Source: Kordiimonadaceae bacterium UBA4441 | Lineage (GTDB): Bacteria; Pseudomonadota; Alphaproteobacteria; Sphingomonadales; Emcibacteraceae | Direction of reading: 5' to 3' | Assembly (NCBI GenBank): GCA_002390425.1 | Contig: DGPL01000038.1 | Span: forward strand, 1 to 5,746 | Length of the DNA: 5,746 bases | In this document: piece by piece, positions 1-5,679 of the stretch | How positions within the stretch are numbered: position 1 is the first letter of the stretch | How the letters are laid out: the number at the start of each line of letters is the position of its first letter | The notes under the pieces: generated by a model | The model's database searches: none | What the model was told of the DNA's origin: nothing | What the model saw: the letters and a program-made list of their open reading frames with translations, nothing else | Made by a program: the position numbers and the translations under genes

Positions 1-14
1 AAAATACTCGCATC

Positions 15-338
15 TTATTCTATTGCTTCAATTGCTTTGTTTTTATCGGAAAATATATAATTAAATCTTTCCAATGCAGCGTAGAAAGGGACTGTTACTT
101 TTTCATCAAAGCCATATGTTCTTAAATCCAAATAAGCTGAAGATGGTAACGAGATATGAGGTTTACCTTGAATATTTATTTCATCTAAAAAATCATGTGC
201 CTTTCTAATCGCGGCTTCATTTCCATATGATCTATAATAATAATCTTGTGATATTTTTGGGTCAAAAATTTGAGCGAAACTTAAATTAGGTATTGTTGAA
301 CATAATACTAAAAAAATTATGAAAGTACTTTTTATCAT
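15..338 (-). CDS. Small Sec-exported protein of unknown family
   Basis: I do not recognise this 107-residue protein. Its first 22 residues form a clear Sec signal peptide: a positive start (MIK), a hydrophobic core (FIIFLVLC) and a likely signal peptidase I site after SFA, leaving a mature protein of about 85 residues that starts QIFDP. The mature part is polar, tyrosine-rich near its start (DYYYRSY), with no cysteine and no second membrane segment, so it is probably soluble in the periplasm or released. I chose the ATG at 338 because GGGG at 345-348 sits six bases upstream as a ribosome site; a TTG at 350 would overlap that site. It begins 21 bases after the stop of the upstream DSD1-like gene on the same strand and is probably its operon partner. 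A hand count of positions 61-300 gives 74 G or C in 240 bases (31%), lower than the neighbouring genes appear, which may mean recent acquisition or weak constraint. Confidence 0.72.
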   Translation of the reverse strand: MIKSTFIIFLVLCSTIPNLSFAQIFDPKISQDYYYRSYGNEAAIRKAHDFLDEINIQGKPHISLPSSAYLDLRTYGFDEKVTVPFYAALERFNYIFSDKNKAIEAIE

Positions 339-359
339 GGATGACCCCAATTATTAATA

Positions 360-1493
360 TTACCAGCCGTTGCAGCGTTGCCAAGTTTCTATGATTTCTT
401 GTTCGCCGTCAACCACATTGTAATGATTATAGGCGGCGGCGGTCATGCAAGAGTGGTTAGGTAGTATTCTTAAGTGTGTACCAATCGGAAAAGCGTCAAA
501 GTCAAAGTCTGAGCCATCCTTTGTGGTGATTAAACCATGTTCTTGGTTGGCGCCTGTGACGATTAAATTATCAAGTATATTTCCGTCTAGATCACAAACA
601 ATACCATAACCGCAATCGAAATCAGTACCGCGTGTGCTTTGATCCTTGGAAAGAGCCATACCACCGGCATCCGTAATTATACGATTTTGATTAGTTTTAT
701 GGCTGATAACAGTGCAAAGCACACTAAGTGCAATATCATTATTGCTGCAACTACCGCGGCCCGCTTGAAAGGCATCTTGAAAGACATAAACACCCGCACG
801 AAGTTCAGTGACGCCTGTAAGGTCCGCTGCATATGTGGCCGTTGGTGTTGATCCGCAGCTTACAACGTCACATTTAATGCCTGCGCCGCGAATATTTTCA
901 GCGGCCCGAACGATTGAAGTGTGTTCATTTTCAGCGGCTTTAATTAAGTCCGCTTCGGTTTCACAATCATAACTTTCCCCAGCGTGGGTTAAAACACCGA
1001 CAAGTTCAGCACCTTTTCCAGCATCAAGAATTTTTGCAATTTCGATGACCTCTGGTGCATTAGGGGATAAACCAGCGCGGTGCATGTCCACATCGATTTC
1101 AATCATGACTTTAATAATGCGGTGAAATTTCTCACCGTATTCAATGATGGCTTTTGCAACATCAACGTTATCAATGATGATTTTTAGATCAACTTCACGA
1201 TCAAGCAGGTCTTTCACACGGTCTAGTTTTGAAGGGACCATGCTAACGGCATATATAATATCCTTAAAACCTGCATCGGCGAAATATTCCGCTTCGCGTA
1301 ATGTGGAAACGGTAATCGGTCCAACTGCACCACCGTTGCTTAGTAATGCGATGGGGACGGATTTGTTGGTTTTAACATGGGGACGCAGCATTACGCCGAG
1401 CTTTTCTGCCCTATCGGACATTTGGCGTAAGTTATTTAAAAGTTTCTTTTTATCGACGATTAAACAAGGTGTGTATAGATCATTTATATTCAT
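360..1493 (-). CDS. DSD1-family PLP enzyme (D-threonine aldolase / D-serine dehydratase / D-threo-3-hydroxyaspartate dehydratase group)
   Basis: This 377-residue protein has the full length of metal-dependent fold-type III PLP enzymes with an alanine-racemase-like N-terminal barrel. Visible motifs are LRPHVKTNK with the expected PLP lysine at 41, ITVSTLREAEYF at 60-71, EIDVDMHRAG at 132-141, the phosphate-binding GSTPT at 214-218, GVYVFQDAFQ at 234-243, DAGGMALSKD at 275-284, NQEHG at 316-320 and PNHSC at 345-349. His347 and Cys349 fit the metal pair reported for D-serine and D-threo-3-hydroxyaspartate dehydratases, whereas characterised D-threonine aldolases have His-x-Asp. I therefore favour a dehydratase that turns a D-beta-hydroxy amino acid into a 2-oxo acid and ammonia, but aldolase activity cannot be excluded. 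There is no signal peptide, so it is cytoplasmic. The start overlaps the end of the upstream flavoprotein gene by 14 bases, implying translational coupling. The usual THK after the PLP lysine reads TNK here. Confidence 0.93.
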   Translation of the reverse strand: MNINDLYTPCLIVDKKKLLNNLRQMSDRAEKLGVMLRPHVKTNKSVPIALLSNGGAVGPITVSTLREAEYFADAGFKDIIYAVSMVPSKLDRVKDLLDREVDLKIIIDNVDVAKAIIEYGEKFHRIIKVMIEIDVDMHRAGLSPNAPEVIEIAKILDAGKGAELVGVLTHAGESYDCETEADLIKAAENEHTSIVRAAENIRGAGIKCDVVSCGSTPTATYAADLTGVTELRAGVYVFQDAFQAGRGSCSNNDIALSVLCTVISHKTNQNRIITDAGGMALSKDQSTRGTDFDCGYGIVCDLDGNILDNLIVTGANQEHGLITTKDGSDFDFDAFPIGTHLRILPNHSCMTAAAYNHYNVVDGEQEIIETWQRCNGW

Positions 1494-2577
1494 TCATTTT
1501 TTCCCTAATATAATCGCCGATGGCCAGGCTAATGGTTAATCCCGGACTTTCCATACCAAATAAATTTATCAATCCTTCTATACCATGGGTGTTTTCAAAT
1601 TGTATATTAAAATCAAGGCCTTTTTCGGATAATTTCGGACGAATTCCCGCATAATCGGGATTTAGTTTTTTTGGGTCAACACTTGGAAAATAACGCTTTA
1701 CCGCGTTAAAGAATTTATCCTTTAAAATAAGCGGCACATCATAGTCTTCTTTATTAACAATATTAATATCAGGGCCGAATTTTACACCACCACCCGTATC
1801 AATACAGAGATGCAACCCTAAACTACCTTTATTGGGAAGGGGGTATACGAGATGCTTAAAGCTAGCTTTGCCGGAATATGAAAAATAATGACCCTTTGCC
1901 ATGATGCGATCAGGGATTAAATGTGATGGCAGAGCGTCAATTTTTCGTGCTAACTCCTGAGCACCGAGCCCCGCCGCATTGATAAGCATATTGCAGGTGA
2001 GGGCATAGCCATCCTTCATAGTGACTTTAAAGCCGGAATTATGTTTTTCAATTGCGTCAATTTCAATGTTATAGGCGATCATGCCGCCATTTTCTTCTAT
2101 ATCGCCAATCATATTAACCATTAATATATGGCTATCGATTATGCCGCTAGAGGGAGAAAGTAATCCTTCTAAGCCCGCGATGTCGGGCTCTAATTTATGA
2201 ATTTCCTGCTGACTAAGGTTTGTTAAGTCATCAACACCATTGTTCGCCGCTTTTTCTTTGATAGTTTTAAGCTTTTCGATTTCATCAGTTTCACTGGCGA
2301 CCAGTATTTTACCGCAACGTTTATGGGGAATATGTCGAATGCTCGCATATTGATAGAGCATTTCTTTACCCCGAACACAGAGTTTGGTTTTTAACCAATC
2401 GGGGGCAAAATAAAGCCCAGCGTGGATGACTTCGCTGTTTCTTGAGCTTGTCCCCATGCCGAAATGTTTTTCTTTTTCAAGAATTACGACATCACGGCCC
2501 ATTTCCGCAAGATGCTTACCTACCGATAGACCAATAACGCCCGCGCCAATAATAATAATGTCCTGATGGTCGGTCAT
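1480..2577 (-). CDS. FAD-dependent oxidoreductase, LhgO/COG0579 (DAO superfamily)
   Basis: The 365-residue product begins with a Rossmann FAD-binding motif, GAGVIG at residues 11-16, and the ribose-binding glutamate at 34 (VILEKE). It then shows SSRNSEVIHAGLYF (44-57), NAAGLGA (200-206), GLHLCIDTGGGVKFGPD (254-270), YAGIRPKL (309-316) and GMESPGLTISLAIG (341-354). The last block is the C-terminal FAD-contact region typical of L-2-hydroxyglutarate oxidase relatives. Length matches the family. Characterised members oxidise L-2-hydroxyglutarate to 2-oxoglutarate; the substrate here cannot be read from sequence, and another 2-hydroxy or amino acid is possible. It is probably cytoplasmic or membrane-associated, with no signal peptide. 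I chose the ATG at 2577 because it puts the FAD motif near residue 11 as in homologues and follows AAAGGGA; an in-frame ATG at 2601 would add eight residues but has no ribosome site. It leads the minus-strand operon-like run. Confidence 0.9.
   Translation of the reverse strand: MTDHQDIIIIGAGVIGLSVGKHLAEMGRDVVILEKEKHFGMGTSSRNSEVIHAGLYFAPDWLKTKLCVRGKEMLYQYASIRHIPHKRCGKILVASETDEIEKLKTIKEKAANNGVDDLTNLSQQEIHKLEPDIAGLEGLLSPSSGIIDSHILMVNMIGDIEENGGMIAYNIEIDAIEKHNSGFKVTMKDGYALTCNMLINAAGLGAQELARKIDALPSHLIPDRIMAKGHYFSYSGKASFKHLVYPLPNKGSLGLHLCIDTGGGVKFGPDINIVNKEDYDVPLILKDKFFNAVKRYFPSVDPKKLNPDYAGIRPKLSEKGLDFNIQFENTHGIEGLINLFGMESPGLTISLAIGDYIREKMNEYK
1502..1507 (-). promoter_or_regulatory. Ribosome binding site of the DSD1-like gene
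   Basis: Read on the minus strand this is TAGGGA, eight bases before the ATG at 1493. It lies inside the final codons of the flavoprotein gene and fixes the start of the overlapping DSD1-like gene over a nearby out-of-frame ATG. Confidence 0.6.
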
Positions 2578-2590
2578 GGCAAAAACATTT

Positions 2591-2597
2591 TCCCTTT
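2591..2597 (-). promoter_or_regulatory. Possible ribosome binding site of the flavoprotein gene
   Basis: Read on the minus strand this is AAAGGGA, 13 bases before the ATG at 2577. The spacing is long, but the alternative ATG at 2601 lies upstream of the site and has only AT-rich sequence before it. The site therefore argues, modestly, for the shorter protein. Confidence 0.4.
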
Positions 2598-2642
2598 GCA
2601 TGATAAAATTGTCATGTTATAAGATATCATCTTTCAGTGTGA

Positions 2643-2671
2643 TTTATAGTTTTTTATTCTAAATTTATAAT
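2643..2671 (+). promoter_or_regulatory. Candidate sigma-70-type promoter of the Tat-exported PLP enzyme gene
   Basis: A perfect -10 hexamer, TATAAT at 2666-2671, is preceded by TTTATA at 2643-2648, four matches to TTGACA, with a 17-base spacer. Transcription would begin near 2678 and give a leader of about 80 bases. In so AT-rich a region a TATAAT can occur by chance, so only the spacing supports it. If real, it rules out translation from the in-frame ATG at 2674. Confidence 0.45.
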
Positions 2672-2744
2672 AAATGTTAAAACATAAATCGTCTAAACAC
2701 TATAGGGAAAAACGGGCAATTTTTAAAGGCCTTTCGAATAACAT

Positions 2745-2750
2745 AAAGGA
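2745..2750 (+). promoter_or_regulatory. Ribosome binding site fixing the start of the Tat-exported PLP enzyme
   Basis: AAAGGA lies seven bases before the ATG at 2758. The upstream in-frame ATG at 2674 has no such site and would bury the twin-arginine motif 37 residues into the protein, so this site decides the start. Confidence 0.75.
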
Positions 2751-2757
2751 AAAAAGT

Positions 2758-4140
2758 ATGAAAAAATTTGGTGCACAAAACCGCAGAAATTTCATGAAAG
2801 CTGCTGGTGTTACAGCGCTTATGTCTGCCGCAGGTTCTGGTAGTGCTATGGGCATGGGAATGGGACAATCTCGTGGTTCAGGCAAAGGATATAATTTCGA
2901 TGATATCTATAGCCGTATCGGCGTAAATTCAGTAAAATGGGATAGCGCGATTAGACGTTATGGTCGTGATAATATCACTGTACCAATGGGGATTGCTGAT
3001 CTTGATTTCAAACAACCTCCTTTTGTTGTTAGTGCTCTTAAAAAGCGCGCTGAATATGAAAACTACGGTTATGAAACGCTTCCGGATAGCTATTATCAAG
3101 CGATTATTGACTGGAATAAAGAACGTTATGGTCAAGAGGTTAAAAAAGAATGGATCAGAAATTCATCAGCGCTTAAGCCTGGTATGATTTCTTCTATGCG
3201 TGGTCTTAATCCAGTTAAAGGTAAAGTCATTATCTTCACACCAACATATTCTGGTTTCAATGGCGCAATTACAAAAGCGGGCATGACACAAGTTATGAGC
3301 CCGATGAAGAAAGTAAATGGCCGTTGGAAAATGGACATGGAGGCATTTAAAGAGCGTCTTGATTATGAAACAAAATGTGTGATCCTTTGTAACCCGAATA
3401 ACCCGTCTGGCGAATGCTGGACAGCGGATGAACTTCGTGAACTTGGTGATGTATGTATGGAACACGGTGTTACTGTTCTTGCAGATGAAATCCATTGTGA
3501 TTTCGTAAATAAAGGACAAAAATTTGTTCCTTATGCTTCAATCGGTGAAAAATATGCAAATTCAAGTATTACTTACCGTTCACCATCAAAAACTTTCGGT
3601 CAAGCGAACTTGAAAGTTGCGTATTTCTTTACACAAAACCAAGATCTTATGAATGCGACAATGATTGGTGGCGGACATGATGCTGGTTGTAACTCATTTG
3701 GTCTTATTGCCTGTGAAACAGCATTCCGTGAAGGTGCGCAGTGGGTTGATGATGTTCAAGAATATATCGACGGTAACTTTGATTACCTTGTTGAATATGT
3801 AAATAAATCAGGCAACATGCCAGGTGTAGAATATTCTAAACCAGAAGGAACATATCTAGCATGGCTCGATTGTAACGGCATCATTGATAAGGTGATTACA
3901 GACGAATACCGTAAATCATATCATGACAAAATGAGAGATGCCGGTCGTCGTCATAGTGGCCTTACAAAAGAAATGGCCTTTGGTGAGTGGCTTGTTGAAA
4001 ATTCAGGCGTTCAGCTTAACGCAGGTAGCGGATACGGTATCGGTGCAGAAGGCTTTATGCGCATGAACATTGGTGTTCCACGTTCAAGCCTTGAAAAAGC
4101 ACTCGGTCATATGAATGATGCTTTAAAGAAAGCTATGTAA
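2758..4140 (+). CDS. Tat-exported PatB/MalY-like PLP-dependent aminotransferase or C-S lyase
   Basis: The 460-residue product starts with a twin-arginine signal: NRRNFMK at 8-14, a mildly hydrophobic AAGVTALMSAAG stretch, and a likely cut after GSA near residue 30. A glycine- and methionine-rich linker follows, then a complete fold-type I PLP domain from about residue 45. Motifs are PMGIADLDFKQPP (76-88), CNPNNPSG (211-218), ADEIHCDF (242-249) with the pyridine-binding Asp243, SPSKTF (285-290) with the predicted PLP lysine 288, and GFMRMNIGVPR (432-442) with carboxylate-binding Arg435. The PMGIADLDF and DEIHCDF blocks place it near PatB/MalY cystathionine beta-lyase-like enzymes, but transamination is equally possible. 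Tat export implies a folded, cofactor-loaded periplasmic enzyme, as known for PvdN in pseudomonads. Of 22 arginine codons 15 are CGT, 3 CGC and 4 AGA, a bias suggesting good expression. It is divergent from the flavoprotein operon and followed by its own terminator. The substrate is unknown. Confidence 0.92.
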   Translation: MKKFGAQNRRNFMKAAGVTALMSAAGSGSAMGMGMGQSRGSGKGYNFDDIYSRIGVNSVKWDSAIRRYGRDNITVPMGIADLDFKQPPFVVSALKKRAEYENYGYETLPDSYYQAIIDWNKERYGQEVKKEWIRNSSALKPGMISSMRGLNPVKGKVIIFTPTYSGFNGAITKAGMTQVMSPMKKVNGRWKMDMEAFKERLDYETKCVILCNPNNPSGECWTADELRELGDVCMEHGVTVLADEIHCDFVNKGQKFVPYASIGEKYANSSITYRSPSKTFGQANLKVAYFFTQNQDLMNATMIGGGHDAGCNSFGLIACETAFREGAQWVDDVQEYIDGNFDYLVEYVNKSGNMPGVEYSKPEGTYLAWLDCNGIIDKVITDEYRKSYHDKMRDAGRRHSGLTKEMAFGEWLVENSGVQLNAGSGYGIGAEGFMRMNIGVPRSSLEKALGHMNDALKKAM

Positions 4141-4162
4141 GCTAATTAAAAAAATATTGGGG

Positions 4163-4200
4163 AAGGGCTGCTCTACCACTTGGAAGGGCGGCCCTTTTTT
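4163..4200 (+). terminator. Intrinsic terminator of the Tat-exported PLP enzyme gene
   Basis: Positions 4163-4174 pair with 4185-4196 in a 12-base stem that includes two G-U pairs, around a ten-base loop; the GC-rich core is GGGCTGC against GCGGCCC. A run of six T (4195-4200) overlaps the end of the stem. It starts 22 bases after the stop codon. Read on the other strand the same hairpin is followed, after CCCCAATA, by seven T (4148-4154 region), so it may also act weakly for the convergent RimB-RimK gene. Confidence 0.88.
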
Positions 4201-4211
4201 ATTATAAGTGC

Positions 4212-5591
4212 TTACCTTCTATGGCGTTTTGGATGGATGGTTGAAGGTACGTTTGCCTCGATAAGTTGAATGATTTTCTCGGCAATATTTTTACCCGACG
4301 CTTTTTCGATCCCTTCTATTCCTGGTGAGCTGTTCACTTCGAGAACTTTTGATCCTGTGTCCGTACGAATGATATCAACTCCTGCGACGATCAATCCCAA
4401 GACACGTGCAGCTTTAATAGCAATATTTCTCTCTTCTTTGGTAAGTCTGACTTTTTTTGCGGTACCGCCAGCATGTAAATTTGACCTAAAGTCGTCATCA
4501 CCTGCTGTACGCATCATGGCGCCGACAACACGTTTTCCAACAACAAAACATCGAATGTCAGATCCTGCTGCTTCCTTTACAAATTCCTGTGCAATAAAAT
4601 GTGCATCAAGCCCTTGAAAGGCGCTTATCACCGCTTCGCCTGCTTTCTTTGTTTCCGCTAGTACCACACCGCGCCCTTGTGTGCTTTGTAGCAGTTTTAA
4701 TACTGTTGGCGATCCTCCAACCAAATCAAGCAAGCTATTTGTATCCTTTGGCGAATTGGCAAAAGCTGTGGTTGGCATAGGAATTCGGTGGCGGGCTAAA
4801 ATTTGATGTGCGGCAAGTTTATCACGTGACGCGCCAATCGATGATGCACTATTTAAACAAAATGTTCCCATTGCTTCGAATTGGCGAACGATAGCCATTC
4901 CATAAAATGTAAGAGAGGCACCAATTCGCGGAATTACGGCATCATAAGGAGGTAAGGCCCGGCCATCATAGTGAACTTCAGGGTTATAGCTTTGAATATT
5001 AAGGTAGCATCGCTTCGTATCGATAAGTTCTACAGCATGTCCGTTAAGTTCTGCCTCTTCAACGAACCGTTTTGTCGAATAGTTTCGCGGCTCACGGGTG
5101 AGAATTGCTATGCGCAAAGGACGCTTAACCGGCTTTTTATTCGTAATCTTGTTATAAAGATCGTATGAAAGTTCGGGTTGAAGGAAACTTTCCGCAGGTT
5201 TTACGGCCAATTCATCTAAGGCACTTCTTCCTAGCAACATGCGATATGCCATATTCTCACGGTTTGTGAGCGTGATTTCTATATCCCAAGTACGTTCACC
5301 AATAGTAATAGGGGTTTTAATCACATAGCGAAGTTCGGTTTGACCATTTGAAGAAGTTACCTCGCGTTGACCAACAACTGGTGCAGAGCAATATACTTCG
5401 ATGTCCGTATTATCTGGAACAGGGTGAACACCAAATCTCACGTATGGTTTTTTGTCACTGCCAAATGGCTGTATTGCAAATGCATGAATTGCTGATGTGC
5501 GAGCACCAGTATCTGTTTTTGCTTTTAATGCAGGAAGTCCAAGTTCTGGTAAAGAAAGCCATTCTTCCCAACCGACCGAAAAATTTTCCAT
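4212..5591 (-). CDS. rimK: RimB-RimK fusion: retropepsin-like protease domain joined to an ATP-grasp glutamate ligase
   Basis: This 459-residue protein has two domains. Residues 1-140 resemble RimB (COG4067, formerly called an ATP-dependent zinc protease): GWEEWLSLPELGLPALKAK, then the retropepsin-type DTGA at 27-30 and a later LLGR at 119-122. Residues from about 149 form a RimK ATP-grasp ligase: LRIAILTREP, a nucleotide-binding lysine in VLKLLQSTQGRG (297-308), QEF at 335-337, and the metal-binding set Asp406, Glu418 and Asn420 in GVDIIRT and LEVNSSPG. E. coli RimK adds glutamates to the C terminus of ribosomal protein S6, and RimB is reported to modulate RimK in Pseudomonas. The fusion suggests both activities are kept in one cytoplasmic protein, though the target is inferred. 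The tail, HPKRHRR, is basic. The ATG at 5591 follows GAGGA. The gene is convergent with the Tat-exported enzyme gene, 71 bases apart. Confidence 0.94.
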   Translation of the reverse strand: MENFSVGWEEWLSLPELGLPALKAKTDTGARTSAIHAFAIQPFGSDKKPYVRFGVHPVPDNTDIEVYCSAPVVGQREVTSSNGQTELRYVIKTPITIGERTWDIEITLTNRENMAYRMLLGRSALDELAVKPAESFLQPELSYDLYNKITNKKPVKRPLRIAILTREPRNYSTKRFVEEAELNGHAVELIDTKRCYLNIQSYNPEVHYDGRALPPYDAVIPRIGASLTFYGMAIVRQFEAMGTFCLNSASSIGASRDKLAAHQILARHRIPMPTTAFANSPKDTNSLLDLVGGSPTVLKLLQSTQGRGVVLAETKKAGEAVISAFQGLDAHFIAQEFVKEAAGSDIRCFVVGKRVVGAMMRTAGDDDFRSNLHAGGTAKKVRLTKEERNIAIKAARVLGLIVAGVDIIRTDTGSKVLEVNSSPGIEGIEKASGKNIAEKIIQLIEANVPSTIHPKRHRR

Positions 5592-5595
5592 TTCG

Positions 5596-5600
5596 TCCTC
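5596..5600 (-). promoter_or_regulatory. Ribosome binding site of the RimB-RimK gene
   Basis: Read on the minus strand this is GAGGA, four bases before the ATG at 5591. It supports the start that leaves only six residues before the conserved GWEEW block. Confidence 0.65.
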
Positions 5601-5627
5601 AATTTTAATTACTTAAGTTTAATTTTC

Positions 5628-5654
5628 ATTATGCAGGGTTTTAGCCTTTGTCAA
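5628..5654 (-). promoter_or_regulatory. Candidate promoter of the RimB-RimK gene
   Basis: On the minus strand a perfect TTGACA (5654-5649) is followed after 15 bases by CATAAT (5633-5628), five matches to the -10 consensus. The spacer is two bases shorter than ideal. Transcription would start near 5621 and leave a leader of about 30 bases. The preceding minus-strand gene ends only about 26 bases farther upstream with no clear terminator, so read-through is also possible. Confidence 0.5.
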
Positions 5655-5679
5655 ATAGATAAAATAAAAAGAAGGATTT

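Larger units (their letters stand above)
2602..2757. other. Divergent intergenic region with outward-facing transcription
   Basis: This AT-rich stretch separates the minus-strand flavoprotein operon from the plus-strand Tat-exported enzyme and must hold promoters for both. A plus-strand promoter candidate is visible at 2643-2671. For the minus strand I see several TATAAA-like strings but no well-spaced -35/-10 pair. Two short symmetric elements are present: AAGAT-ATC-ATCTT at 2621-2633 and the perfect palindrome AAAGGCCTTT at 2725-2734. Either could be an operator, though both are short enough to occur by chance. No regulator gene is in the window. Confidence 0.5.

Noticed and set aside
360..1493. 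Assignment of the DSD1-like gene as BhcC of the beta-hydroxyaspartate cycle
   Set aside because: The partner genes of that cycle (BhcA, BhcB, BhcD) are not in the window, and the His-x-Cys metal site fits a dehydratase better.
1144..1539. Plus-strand open frame of 131 codons
   Set aside because: It lies antisense inside the DSD1-like gene and the end of the flavoprotein gene, has low-complexity serine-rich composition and matches no family I know.
2621..2633. AAGAT-ATC-ATCTT symmetric element as an operator
   Set aside because: The arms are five bases long in very AT-rich sequence and do not extend outward, so chance is likely.
2698..2711. CACTATAGGG, matching the end of a T7-type phage promoter
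   Set aside because: The upstream half of the phage promoter matches at only about two of ten positions, and there is no other phage or vector sequence.
2674..2757. Longer start for the Tat-exported enzyme at the ATG at 2674 (28 extra residues)
   Set aside because: There is no ribosome site before it, it would bury the twin-arginine motif, and it lies where the candidate promoter would begin transcription.
3166..3519. Minus-strand open frame of 117 codons
   Set aside because: It is antisense to the core of the PLP enzyme gene, whose motifs are intact in the plus frame; it looks like a shadow frame.
4270..4617. Plus-strand open frame of 115 codons
   Set aside because: It is fully antisense to the RimK ATP-grasp domain, with no ribosome site or recognisable motif.
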